A stretch of DNA of 64,000 nucleotides from Nonlabens xylanidelens (GTDB taxonomy: Bacteria > Bacteroidota > Bacteroidia > Flavobacteriales > Flavobacteriaceae): assembly GCF_002934445.1 (NCBI RefSeq), contig NZ_PTJE01000007.1, positions 1 to 64,000 of the forward strand, in the 5' to 3' direction. The translations under genes and the position numbers were made by a program. The notes below the pieces were generated by a model. The model saw only the letters and a program-made list of their open reading frames with translations. It was not told the origin of the DNA and searched no databases. Within the stretch, counting starts at the first letter, position 1. Each line of letters starts with the position of its first letter. This document shows positions 45,285 through 54,686 of this stretch, one piece after another.

Positions 45285-46685
45285 ATGATTATGAAAGTAA
45301 GTAATATATGTTGTATTGGGGCTGGTTATGTAGGAGGTCCTACTATGACTATGATAGCCGCAAAGTGTCCTCATATAAAAGTAAACGTAGTAGATATTAA
45401 TCAAAAGAGAATTGATTCTTGGAACGATCCTGATGTTAATAATATTCCTATTTATGAACCTGGATTATCAGACCTTGTTAAAAAGACTCGTGGTGAGAAT
45501 TTATTCTTTACTACAGATGTAAATCAAGCAATTCTTGATGCAGATATGATATTTATCTCTGTGAATACTCCCACAAAAACATATGGTGTAGGAAAAGGGA
45601 TGGCTGCAGATTTGAAATACATCGAGTTGTGTGCTAGGCAAATTGCCGAGGTAGCGACTTCAGATAAAATAATAGTTGAAAAATCTACTTTGCCTGTTAG
45701 AACAGCTGAAGCATTGAGAAGTATTCTAGATAATACAGGTAATGGGGTTCATTTTGATATATTGTCTAATCCTGAGTTTCTTGCAGAGGGAACCGCGGTG
45801 AGTGATTTATTGAATCCAGACAGAGTTCTTATAGGGGCTGAGAATACAGAGAAAGGTAAGAAAGCACAACAGGCTTTGGTTGATGTGTATTCAAATTGGG
45901 TGTCTCAAGAAAGAATATTGACAACAAACGTATGGTCTTCAGAATTATCTAAGCTTACTGCAAATGCTTTTTTAGCTCAACGTGTCAGTAGTATAAATGC
46001 ACTGTCCGAATTATGCGAAGTAACTGAGGCGGATGTTAATGAAGTCGCTCGTGCTATTGGGACAGATTCCCGTATAGGTGCTAAATTCTTGCAATCTTCT
46101 GTAGGTTTTGGAGGTTCTTGCTTTCAGAAAGACATTTTAAATTTAGTTTATATCGCTCAAACTTATGGACTGCAAGAGGTTGCAGATTATTGGGAACAAG
46201 TGATAATAATGAATGATCATCAAAAAAGGCGATTTGCAAAGAAAATTGTTAAGACGCTTTTTAATACAGTTTCAGGAAAAAAGATCACTCTTTTAGGGTG
46301 GGCGTTCAAAAAAGATACAAATGATACTCGTGAGTCTGCCGCTATCTATGTTGCAGATTATTTATTGAATGAGCAGGCTGAAGTTACGGTTTATGATCCT
46401 AAGGTGACCAGCGAGCAAATTTACAGCGACCTTAATTATTTAGGGACTAGAAGCGATGAGGAGAATAGAAGGTTGCTTAAAGTAGAGAGCGGCCCTATGA
46501 AAGCTGTGGAAAACGCTCACGCAACAGCTGTTTTAACAGAATGGGACGAGTTTGTGCAATATGATTGGAAAGATATTTATGAGCGCATGCTTAAGCCAGC
46601 ATTTTTGTTTGATGGCCGTATGCTTCTAGATCATGAAAAAATGAAGCAAATAGGTTTTGATGTTTATACTATAGGAAAAGGTTAA
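45285..46685 (+). CDS. ugd: UDP-glucose 6-dehydrogenase, animal-like form
   Basis: Oxidises UDP-glucose to UDP-glucuronate. 466 residues. NAD loop [16 protein letters not shown], catalytic Cys in [15 protein letters not shown] (about 265-280), and [16 protein letters not shown]. Length and motifs ([24 protein letters not shown]) are like animal UGDH rather than the ~390-430-residue bacterial Ugd I would expect. A second ATG at 45291 could also be the start. Probably provides glucuronate for the polysaccharide. Confidence 0.93.
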   Translation: MIMKVSNICCIGAGYVGGPTMTMIAAKCPHIKVNVVDINQKRIDSWNDPDVNNIPIYEPGLSDLVKKTRGENLFFTTDVNQAILDADMIFISVNTPTKTYGVGKGMAADLKYIELCARQIAEVATSDKIIVEKSTLPVRTAEALRSILDNTGNGVHFDILSNPEFLAEGTAVSDLLNPDRVLIGAENTEKGKKAQQALVDVYSNWVSQERILTTNVWSSELSKLTANAFLAQRVSSINALSELCEVTEADVNEVARAIGTDSRIGAKFLQSSVGFGGSCFQKDILNLVYIAQTYGLQEVADYWEQVIIMNDHQKRRFAKKIVKTLFNTVSGKKITLLGWAFKKDTNDTRESAAIYVADYLLNEQAEVTVYDPKVTSEQIYSDLNYLGTRSDEENRRLLKVESGPMKAVENAHATAVLTEWDEFVQYDWKDIYERMLKPAFLFDGRMLLDHEKMKQIGFDVYTIGKG

Positions 46686-46764
46686 GGTTAAAGTGTTTAG
46701 TTTGAAAATGTGATATGGTAACACTATCTTAAAGGTCGTAGCATATTTCTCTTGAAAAACTTAG

Positions 46765-46772
46765 TATATTTG
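46765..46772 (+). promoter_or_regulatory. -7 element for the UDP-GlcNAc epimerase gene
   Basis: TATATTTG, an exact TAnnTTTG match 57 bp before ATG 46830. The leader is A-rich. Confidence 0.5.
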
Positions 46773-46829
46773 CAAATTGAAAAAAAATAACATTAATTTC
46801 TTTAAAAGAGATTAAAATAAGGGGTTTAC

Positions 46830-47798
46830 ATGAAATTTAAAATACTAATTACTGGTGCTGCAGGGTTTATAGGTAGTAATCTTTGTGAATATTTTGTTGG
46901 GAAAGGACACGATGTGTTAGGTCTTGATAACCTTGCTACAGGTCATATGAGTAATATAGAACCTCTTCAAGAAAAAGATAATTTTTCTTTTTTAAAAGGA
47001 GATATACGTGATCTAGACACTTGTCATAAGGCAGTTTCAGGTAGAGATTATGTATTACACCAAGCAGCTTTAGGTAGTGTACCTAGATCGATTAAAGACC
47101 CTGTAACTTCTAATGATGTTAATGTAGGCGGCTTTTTAAATATGCTGGTAGCTTGTAAAGATGCAGGTGTCAAAAAAATGGTTTATGCTGCGAGTTCTTC
47201 TACTTATGGAGACTCTAAAAGTATGCCTAAGGTAGAAGAAGTGATAGGAAAACCATTATCTCCCTATGCAATCACAAAATATGTGAATGAGCTCTATGCA
47301 GATGTATTTTATAAAACCTACGGTTTAAATACTATAGGTTTAAGGTATTTTAATGTCTTTGGTCGCAAACAAGATCCTAATGGTGCTTATGCTGCTGTGA
47401 TTCCCCTTTTTACTAAGCAATTAATGAATAAACAATCTCCTACAATTAATGGAGATGGCACCTATTCTAGAGACTTTACGTACATTGATAATGTAATTCA
47501 AGCAAATGAAAAAGCGATGCTTGCAGATCATCCTGAAGCGGTAAATACCGTTTTTAACGTTGCTTATGGGGATCGTACTGATCTTAATATGTTGATCGAT
47601 TTATTAAAACAGTCGTTATCTAAGCATGACAAAACTATTTTAGACGTAGATACTATTTATGGTCCTTTAAGAGCAGGAGATGTACCTCATTCTTTGGCTT
47701 CTATTGATAAAGCAAAAAGATTATTAGGTTATCAACCTCAATTTAATTTGAAGGCTGGACTAGATGAAGCAGTAGAATGGTACTGGTCTAATCTGTAA
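46830..47798 (+). CDS. wbpP: UDP-N-acetylglucosamine 4-epimerase (WbpP/TviC-type)
   Basis: 322 residues, short-chain dehydrogenase fold. NAD loop ITGAAGFIGSNL, then GSVPRSIKDP (typical of the GlcNAc-preferring epimerases), the SSSTYGDS motif and SPYAITKY with Tyr/Lys. It likely interconverts UDP-GlcNAc and UDP-GalNAc. The next gene is the matching 6-dehydrogenase, so together they should give a UDP-HexNAc uronic acid. The choice of WbpP over Gne or GalE is by motif and neighbour. Confidence 0.88.
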   Translation: MKFKILITGAAGFIGSNLCEYFVGKGHDVLGLDNLATGHMSNIEPLQEKDNFSFLKGDIRDLDTCHKAVSGRDYVLHQAALGSVPRSIKDPVTSNDVNVGGFLNMLVACKDAGVKKMVYAASSSTYGDSKSMPKVEEVIGKPLSPYAITKYVNELYADVFYKTYGLNTIGLRYFNVFGRKQDPNGAYAAVIPLFTKQLMNKQSPTINGDGTYSRDFTYIDNVIQANEKAMLADHPEAVNTVFNVAYGDRTDLNMLIDLLKQSLSKHDKTILDVDTIYGPLRAGDVPHSLASIDKAKRLLGYQPQFNLKAGLDEAVEWYWSNL

Positions 47799-47808
47799 TT
47801 ATTAATAC

Positions 47809-47823
47809 CGCTTTCGCGAAAGC
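47809..47823. repeat. Interspersed palindrome, copy 12
   Basis: CGCTTTCGCGAAAGC between the epimerase and dehydrogenase genes, 11 bp after the stop. It is the last copy before the 9.5-kb palindrome-free segment. Confidence 0.96.
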
Positions 47824-47844
47824 AAAACAATCAACCAAGTTATC

Positions 47845-49122
47845 ATGAGAAAAAAAATAACTATAATAGGTTTAGGATATGTAGGTTTACCTCTAGCTAG
47901 ACTTTTTGCAACTAAATATAATGTAATAGGTTTTGATATCAATAAACCAAGAGTTGCAGAGTTAAATACTGGTGTAGACAGCACACTAGAAGTAGAAAAT
48001 GAAGTACTTACCGCAGTACTTAAAAAAGATAAAAGCGATGAGAATGGCTTGTATTGTACTGCAAATAGTGAAGATATAGCTGACTCAAATGTGTATATAG
48101 TTACGGTGCCTACACCTGTAGATAAGAATAACCGTCCTATACTTACACCGCTTTATAAAGCAAGTGAAACAGTAGGTAGAGTCTTAAAAAAAGGAGACAT
48201 AGTAGTATATGAATCTACCGTTTATCCTGGTGCGACAGAGGAAGAATGTGTGCCGGTTCTAGAAAAAGTAAGTGGCCTTAAATTCAATGTAGACTTTTTT
48301 GTAGGGTATTCTCCAGAGCGTATTAATCCAGGCGATAAGAAGCATACCGTAGAAAAAATTCTAAAAGTAACTTCTGGTAGCAATCCAGAAATAGGAGTTG
48401 AAGTAGATGCGCTTTACAAAGATGTTATTACTGCAGGAACACATCTTGCACCTACCATTAAGGTAGCTGAAGCTGCTAAAGTGATTGAAAACTCTCAAAG
48501 AGATATTAATATCGCTTTTGTAAACGAACTAGCAAAAATATTTAATCGTTTAGAAATTAATACAAGTGATGTTCTTGCTGCTGCAAGCACAAAATGGAAT
48601 TTCCTTCCTTTTTCACCAGGTTTAGTAGGTGGTCATTGTATAGGTGTAGATCCCTATTACCTAGCTCAAAAAGCACAAGAAGTAGGCTATCACCCAGAAA
48701 TTATTCTTGCAGGTAGAAGAATGAATGACGGTATGGGGAGTTATGTTGCTGGTGAGGTAGTTAAATTGATGCTTTCTAAGGATATTAAAGTAAAGAATGC
48801 TAAAGCATTAGTATTAGGAATTACATTCAAAGAAAACTGCCCAGATGTAAGAAATACAAAGGTTATTGATGTGATATCTAACCTTAAAGAATATGGTATA
48901 GATGTGACTATTTATGATCCACTAGCAAACCCTGACGAAGTAGAGCGTGAATATGGGGTGCGTAATTTGACATCATTAGACGATACAACCTATGATTCTA
49001 TCATCCTTGCAGTTGCTCATAAAGAGTTTTTAGAACTTCCTTTAGATAGTTTGTCAAAAGAAGTTGCCGCTATTTACGATGTGAAAGGTATATTAGGAGA
49101 TAAGGCAGATAAGAGATTGTAA
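47845..49122 (+). CDS. wbpO: UDP-N-acetyl-hexosamine 6-dehydrogenase (WbpO/TviB-type)
   Basis: 425 residues. NAD loop ITIIGLGYVGLPLARLF, then VPTPVDKNNRPILTPL, YSPERINPGD and the catalytic Cys in LVGGHCIGVDPYY. These motifs place it in the UDP-GalNAc/GlcNAc dehydrogenase group rather than UDP-Glc dehydrogenase. With the preceding epimerase it should make UDP-GalNAc-uronate. It follows after about 46 bp, with a palindrome copy in the gap. Confidence 0.92.
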   Translation: MRKKITIIGLGYVGLPLARLFATKYNVIGFDINKPRVAELNTGVDSTLEVENEVLTAVLKKDKSDENGLYCTANSEDIADSNVYIVTVPTPVDKNNRPILTPLYKASETVGRVLKKGDIVVYESTVYPGATEEECVPVLEKVSGLKFNVDFFVGYSPERINPGDKKHTVEKILKVTSGSNPEIGVEVDALYKDVITAGTHLAPTIKVAEAAKVIENSQRDINIAFVNELAKIFNRLEINTSDVLAAASTKWNFLPFSPGLVGGHCIGVDPYYLAQKAQEVGYHPEIILAGRRMNDGMGSYVAGEVVKLMLSKDIKVKNAKALVLGITFKENCPDVRNTKVIDVISNLKEYGIDVTIYDPLANPDEVEREYGVRNLTSLDDTTYDSIILAVAHKEFLELPLDSLSKEVAAIYDVKGILGDKADKRL

Positions 49123-49158
49123 GTGTATTTTTTATTTTAATCTATTCAATTACTCATT

Positions 49159-50568
49159 TTGCCACAAAACGACTCAAAACCTAAAGTTAATTTATTAACA
49201 AATACCTTAGTTTATTCTATTGGTAATTTTGGTTCTAAAATACTTTCTTTTCTTTTAATTCCTTTTTTCTCTTTCTTCCTTACAAAAGAAGAATTAGGAA
49301 CATATGACTTATTACTTACAACGATTTTTCTATTAGTACCTATTTCTACATTTCAAATTTCTGATGCTTTATATAGGTGGCTTATTGGTAATGATAAAAA
49401 TATTAATAAGAGAAAATACATAGGTAATGCTATAGGTCTTCTAGTATTTTCTCTTGGTAGTATTATCTCTTTAATTTATATAACAAATATTTTCATAAAT
49501 GTATATTACATACATTTATTTGTGACAATGCTAATATTATCTTGTGTATATCCGTTTTATCAACAAATTTTAAGAGGTATAGGTAACATTAAGGCTTATG
49601 CCTTTTCAGGTATACTTCATAGTTTTTTTTTAGTGCTATTTAACGTAGCGAGTATATTCATTTTTGATGATAAAATATTTGGTATACTATCCTCTTCAAT
49701 TTTAGCTTATGTTCTAGTAATTGCTTTGTTGCAATTTAAATTTAATGTGATTTCTTTCCAATATTTTCAATTAAAATGGAATTTAGAAAAAAAAGAAATG
49801 CTTATTTATAGCTTACCTTTAATGTTAAATGCCTTAAGTTGGTGGGTTATTAATGCTTCAGATAGATATTTGATATTAAAGTATTTGAGTCTGTCTGAGA
49901 ATGGTATCTATGCTATTTCGTCTAGATTTCCAGCTATTGTAATTTTATTGAATAGCATATTCATGCTAGCATGGCAAGATAAAGCGTTGAGTACTGATGA
50001 GAGTGAGGTTGTTGATTATCAGAAGATTTTTAAGAATTTTTTAATCTTTGAATTGAGTCTTGTTGCTTTTCTAATTAGTATTTCACCTTTGTTGATAAGT
50101 TTGGTTGTAGATGAAGCTTTTGAGTCTTCTTGGAGATATATGATTGTCTTGTATGTAGCTACTATTTTCTCTGCCTTATCCGCATTTATCGGAGCAGGCT
50201 ATTTAAGACAAAAAAAAACTAATCGAGTCTTCTTCACAAGTTTGATTGGTGCCGTTTTTAATATATTTGTAATTATCTTGACTATTGAAAATTTAGGCTT
50301 GTATGCACCAGCACTTGGCTCTTTTATAGGTTTTCTAGTTATATTTATAATTAGATTTTATGATATGAAAAAAGAATTTAAATTGAATTTTAAGGTTGTA
50401 ATATTTTTCTTTTTAAGCGTCTATTTTCTATCAACTATTTTAATAACGTTGTTTTTAGAAAATAGCTACGTAAATTTTTCTATGATATTTATTTCGGCTT
50501 CAATATTTTTGATTTTGAATAAAAAAATTATTTTTAAAACATTAAACTTTGTAAAATCTAAAATATGA
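49159..50568 (+). CDS. Wzx-like polysaccharide flippase (TTG start)
   Basis: 469 residues with about 12-14 predicted transmembrane helices (polysaccharide-biosynthesis / MATE-like fold). The N-terminus NTLVYSIGNFGSKILSFLLI is typical of RfbX/Wzx proteins. It flips the undecaprenyl-linked repeat unit across the inner membrane. The only usable upstream start is TTG 49159, since no ATG precedes the first helix. The gene is markedly A/T-rich (base 50521-50580 has 6 G/C of 60). Its end overlaps the next ATG by 4 bp. Confidence 0.88.
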   Translation: MPQNDSKPKVNLLTNTLVYSIGNFGSKILSFLLIPFFSFFLTKEELGTYDLLLTTIFLLVPISTFQISDALYRWLIGNDKNINKRKYIGNAIGLLVFSLGSIISLIYITNIFINVYYIHLFVTMLILSCVYPFYQQILRGIGNIKAYAFSGILHSFFLVLFNVASIFIFDDKIFGILSSSILAYVLVIALLQFKFNVISFQYFQLKWNLEKKEMLIYSLPLMLNALSWWVINASDRYLILKYLSLSENGIYAISSRFPAIVILLNSIFMLAWQDKALSTDESEVVDYQKIFKNFLIFELSLVAFLISISPLLISLVVDEAFESSWRYMIVLYVATIFSALSAFIGAGYLRQKKTNRVFFTSLIGAVFNIFVIILTIENLGLYAPALGSFIGFLVIFIIRFYDMKKEFKLNFKVVIFFFLSVYFLSTILITLFLENSYVNFSMIFISASIFLILNKKIIFKTLNFVKSKI

Positions 50569-51560
50569 ATGATAATATTTCTTTTATTAACAATCAAAAA
50601 AAACTTTTAAATGATACTCTTTCAAATATCATTAATAATGATTTCATCCTGTTAGATGTACCTAATCATAGGAATATCGGTGATACTTTAATATGGCAAG
50701 GTGAGTTAATCTTTTTTAAAAACTTAAAGTATAAGTTACTTGATCAATATAATCGAAATACTTTTAATAATCGTAAAATTAAATCTGATAAAGATGTAAT
50801 TATTCTTCACGGCGGAGGTAACTTCGGTGATATTTATCATAGCAGTCAAGGGTTTAAATTAGATATTATAAATAAATTCAAGAATAATAGGATTGTTATA
50901 ATGCCGCAAACTGTTTTTTATAATGATAATAAAAATTTAATCTCAGATATGAAGCAAATGTCTCAACATAAAGATTTACATATTTGTGTAAGAGATCAAG
51001 TTTCTTTTGATTTACTAAGTAAACTTTTTGATGTTAATAGAATTTACTTATTACCTGACATGGCGTTTTTTATAAATTTAGATGAATTTATCTCAAATAA
51101 TAAAAAAGGCAAAAATCTAGTTTTAAATAGAACCGATGCAGAATCAACGAGTATAGATCACAAAGAGTTACCTTTTACCAAGATTGAAAACGAAGTTGTC
51201 TATTCTGATTGGCCTACATACAATAGTAAAAATAAGACAATAAACACTATGTCTAATTATGTAGAAGCTTTTGAAGGTAAGGTTACGAAGGTGTTAAAGA
51301 ATGTTCCGGGGTCAAGTATTATAATGGATAATGCTTTTGGATTAAAATCGACGAAAAATATAGACAAGTATATCAATTCTGGAATTACTTTTTTGAATGA
51401 GTTTGACGAGATTGCCACCACGAGATTGCATGGTGCTATTTTAAGTATTTTACTAAATAAAAAAGTATTTTTATTTGATAATTTTTATGGTAAAAACAAG
51501 AATTATTATAATACTTGGTTAAAAGAATATAAAAATGTAATTCTAACTACTGATAACTAA
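50565..51560 (+). CDS. Polysaccharide pyruvyl transferase-family protein
   Basis: 331 residues, cytosolic. Family landmarks: DVPNHRNIGDTLIWQGE, ILHGGGNFGDIYH, IVIMPQTVFYND and, near the C-terminus, EIATTRLHGAIL. Such enzymes add a pyruvate ketal to a sugar of the repeat unit and give it a negative charge. It overlaps both neighbours (4 bp and 1 bp), so it is in the acquired-looking operon core. Confidence 0.9.
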   Translation: MNDNISFINNQKKLLNDTLSNIINNDFILLDVPNHRNIGDTLIWQGELIFFKNLKYKLLDQYNRNTFNNRKIKSDKDVIILHGGGNFGDIYHSSQGFKLDIINKFKNNRIVIMPQTVFYNDNKNLISDMKQMSQHKDLHICVRDQVSFDLLSKLFDVNRIYLLPDMAFFINLDEFISNNKKGKNLVLNRTDAESTSIDHKELPFTKIENEVVYSDWPTYNSKNKTINTMSNYVEAFEGKVTKVLKNVPGSSIIMDNAFGLKSTKNIDKYINSGITFLNEFDEIATTRLHGAILSILLNKKVFLFDNFYGKNKNYYNTWLKEYKNVILTTDN

Positions 51561-52582
51561 TGAGTTTAATATCAGTGATTTTACCTGCTTATAATGCAGA
51601 AAAGTACTTAGCTCAGGCAATAGATAGTATTCTTAATCAGACATGTTTATATTTCGAACTTATAATAATTAATGATGGTTCGACGGATCGAACTGAAATG
51701 ATCATTCAATCTTATTCTGATAATAGAATAAAGTATTATAATAATGAAATTAACTTAGGTCTCATAGGTACTCTTAACCGAGGATTAGAATTGGCAAAAG
51801 GAAAGTATATAGCGAGAATGGATGCTGATGATATCTCGTTTTTAGATAGATTTCATAAACAATTTGATTTTTTGGAAAATAATGAAGATTATGTAATTTG
51901 TAGTTCTTCTAGAATTGAGTTTTATCAAGACAATACTAAAAAACACATAACATTTCTACCAGAAACGAATGAAGAGATTACTATAGCTAAGCATTTTAGT
52001 ACACCTTTTACTCATCCTGCCGTTATGATGAGAAATAGTGTAATTAAATTATATAAACTACAATATCTAAACGATTATAAATATTCTGAAGATTATGAAT
52101 TCTGGATAAGACTTTTAGAATACGGCAAAGGTTATAATTTTGTCAAGCCTTTAATAAGTTATAGAATAGTTCAGGAAGGTCAAACTTCTACTGGCGTTAA
52201 GAATAAAGTTCAGAGAGAATTGATTATTAAAGCAATTCAAAAAAAAGCTTTGCTGCTTTCAAATATTGATTTAATGGATAAGGATTTGGATTTTTTGTTC
52301 CAATTATCATTGTCTGATAGAATTAAAAAAATTGATTTAGATTACTTTGATTTTGGTTTTATTATTTCTTTTTTTAGAAATATACAAATTGAATTTAAGG
52401 ACAAATTATATATTGAATCATCAATTGTAAATTATGTTTTAGGTTTACGGTATCTTAAAATAATTATTTTTAATAGAAGAAGGCTTAAATTCTTTATAAT
52501 GGTCAGATTAATTTTTGACAAATTATTTATTTATGGAATACTTTCCATTATTCGTAATTATTATAATTATTATAAAAGATGA
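51560..52582 (+). CDS. Family 2 glycosyltransferase
   Basis: 340 residues. GT-A fold signs: ISVILPAYNAEKYLAQAIDS, IINDGSTDRTE and the metal-binding ARMDADDIS. HPAVMMRNSVI and YSEDYEFWIRL follow. It transfers one sugar of the repeat unit; donor and linkage are unknown. Overlaps the preceding and following genes by 1 and 4 bp. Confidence 0.93.
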   Translation: MSLISVILPAYNAEKYLAQAIDSILNQTCLYFELIIINDGSTDRTEMIIQSYSDNRIKYYNNEINLGLIGTLNRGLELAKGKYIARMDADDISFLDRFHKQFDFLENNEDYVICSSSRIEFYQDNTKKHITFLPETNEEITIAKHFSTPFTHPAVMMRNSVIKLYKLQYLNDYKYSEDYEFWIRLLEYGKGYNFVKPLISYRIVQEGQTSTGVKNKVQRELIIKAIQKKALLLSNIDLMDKDLDFLFQLSLSDRIKKIDLDYFDFGFIISFFRNIQIEFKDKLYIESSIVNYVLGLRYLKIIIFNRRRLKFFIMVRLIFDKLFIYGILSIIRNYYNYYKR

Positions 52583-53607
52583 TTTTCTTTATACTGTTTG
52601 CCGCCATAATTTTACTGTTTTCACAACATAGATCTATTTTATTTTTATTTTTATTTTTTGTTATATTATTCTTATTAGCTGGCTATAGAGATGTAACTGT
52701 TGGTACAGATACGTTTAGATATTTAGAACATTATCAACGCATACAAAATGAGTTGAATGTATGGAGGTTAGAGTATTTATGGATTAAGGTCATGGAATTA
52801 GTATCTTTCTTTAATGGTACATTTGCAAACCTATTGCTGGTAACACATTTGATTATACTAATACCATTGTTTTTTGTTTTTGTCAAAGCTAGTAGATACC
52901 CCATACTTAGTTTGTTTTTCTATGTAACATTTTACTATTATTTCTATTCTCTAAATATAATGCGACAATCGGTTGCGGTTTCTTTGATTCTTCTGGCGTT
53001 TTATGTATTTTATTCTAATTTTAAATTGAAGTGGCTTTACACTGTTTTAATAGTTACGGGAGCTGTTTTATTTCATAATTCTGCGTTAATTTTTATTCTA
53101 GCAATTTTTATGAAATACTTTCTTGAGAAGTATGAGGGTTATTTGATTACTATTCTTGTAGGAAGCATTTTATTAGGATTAGTTTTTTTTAATAGTTTTT
53201 TAAATTATTTATCTTTGGATAAATATGAATATGTATCAAATGAGTCTGAGGCGTTTTCAATATCAGTAGTATCTATTTTAAGCAGCTTAGTTATTAATGT
53301 TATAGTTATTTTAATTAGAAACATTATCGTAAAGAAAACATATTGGTATTATTTATTTATTGCTTCGGTAGTTTTATCAAATCTATTGATCATAACGCCT
53401 TATGGTAATAGATTAGTAATGTTTTTAGGAATTACTAAACTTATATTATTTGCAAATCTAATTGATAATAATAATTTAATAAAGAAACAAAGGTCTTTAT
53501 GGATGGTATCTATGGTTGCTTATTCATTATTTTATTTTATTTTAGTTCTAGGAAATGGTGGGGTTTTACCGTATTCTAGTAGTTTTTTAAATCTTTATTT
53601 TAGCTGA
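52579..53607 (+). CDS. EpsG/Wzy-like repeat-unit polymerase
   Basis: 342 residues, about ten transmembrane helices. GYRDVTVGTDTFRYLEHYQ after the first helices and NIMRQSVAVSLILLAF, then LFHNSALIF, match the EpsG family. It probably joins repeat units on the outer face of the inner membrane (the Wzy role). Very A/T-rich. Coupled to the genes on both sides by overlap. Confidence 0.88.
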   Translation: MIFFILFAAIILLFSQHRSILFLFLFFVILFLLAGYRDVTVGTDTFRYLEHYQRIQNELNVWRLEYLWIKVMELVSFFNGTFANLLLVTHLIILIPLFFVFVKASRYPILSLFFYVTFYYYFYSLNIMRQSVAVSLILLAFYVFYSNFKLKWLYTVLIVTGAVLFHNSALIFILAIFMKYFLEKYEGYLITILVGSILLGLVFFNSFLNYLSLDKYEYVSNESEAFSISVVSILSSLVINVIVILIRNIIVKKTYWYYLFIASVVLSNLLIITPYGNRLVMFLGITKLILFANLIDNNNLIKKQRSLWMVSMVAYSLFYFILVLGNGGVLPYSSSFLNLYFS

Positions 53608-54686
53608 TGAAAGTACTTCATGTAATTAATTCTATGACTAAGGCCGGAGCAGAAATGCTTCTAGTTTCTAGTCTTTCTTGGTATGGTATTAAAAACAAAG
53701 TTGAAGTAGATGTGCTTATTCTTACGTCGTCAGACAATAGATTAGAGAAATTGATTGAAAGTTTTCCTAATGTGAAATTGATTAAAAATAAAGATTATTC
53801 TCTATATAATCCGATGTTGATTTTATATTTAAGAAGATATTGCAAAAGATATGATGTTGTTCATGCACATTTATTTCCTACTCTTTATTGGGTAGTGTTA
53901 GCAAATTATTTTAATAAAGTTAAAATTGTTTTTACAGAGCACAGTACTGATAATACAAGAAGAAAATACTTTCTATTAAAAATTATTGATAGATTTATTT
54001 ACGGTAGGCTCAATAAAATAATTTGTATCTCTAACGCTGTTTTCAAAAATCTTATTAAACATCTAGGGGCAAAATTTAAAGCTAAAACATCAATTATCTT
54101 CAATGGTGTTGATGTAGAAAAAATAGTTGATTATGAAACTGCAACTAGAAATGAATTAGGGTTAGATAAAGAAGCAGTAATACTTGTTCAAATAGCTAAT
54201 TTTCGAAAGGCAAAAAACCAACAAGTATTACTGGAAGCACTTTGTTTGTTGCCGAAAAAGTTTAATGTTATTTTTATAGGAGAAGGTCCACGTCTAGAAA
54301 TTTTAAGACAAGAATCCAAAAGATTAGGTGTAGAGCAACAAGTTTTGTTCCTAGGTGCACTAGATAATCCTATACCTATATTAAAGTTAGCTGATATTAA
54401 AATTGTAGCTTCTAATTATGAAGGTTTTGGAATTGCGGCCGTAGAAGCTATGGCTAACGGCATTCCAGTGATTGCATCAAATGTAGATGGGTTAAATGAA
54501 GTGGTTTCTGATTCTGGATTGTTGTTTGATAATACATCTCAAGATCTAACGGCTTGTATAAATAAAATAATTGATGATAGATCATTGTATGACTTACTAG
54601 TAAAGCGTGGATTGGATAGAGCTAAATTTTTTAGTATTAAAAATATGGTAGAGTCTAATAAAAAAATTTATTTTGAGATAGTATGA
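53607..54686 (+). CDS. Family 4 glycosyltransferase
   Basis: 359 residues, GT-B fold. N-terminal VLHVINSMTKAGAEMLL and DVVHAHLFPTLYW. C-terminal IIFNGVDVEKI, then VQIANFRKAKNQQVLLEAL, FIGEGPRLE and the EX7E-type block NYEGFGIAAVEAMANGIPVIAS. It adds one sugar of the repeat unit, donor unknown. One-base overlap with the polymerase gene. Confidence 0.93.
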   Translation: MKVLHVINSMTKAGAEMLLVSSLSWYGIKNKVEVDVLILTSSDNRLEKLIESFPNVKLIKNKDYSLYNPMLILYLRRYCKRYDVVHAHLFPTLYWVVLANYFNKVKIVFTEHSTDNTRRKYFLLKIIDRFIYGRLNKIICISNAVFKNLIKHLGAKFKAKTSIIFNGVDVEKIVDYETATRNELGLDKEAVILVQIANFRKAKNQQVLLEALCLLPKKFNVIFIGEGPRLEILRQESKRLGVEQQVLFLGALDNPIPILKLADIKIVASNYEGFGIAAVEAMANGIPVIASNVDGLNEVVSDSGLLFDNTSQDLTACINKIIDDRSLYDLLVKRGLDRAKFFSIKNMVESNKKIYFEIV

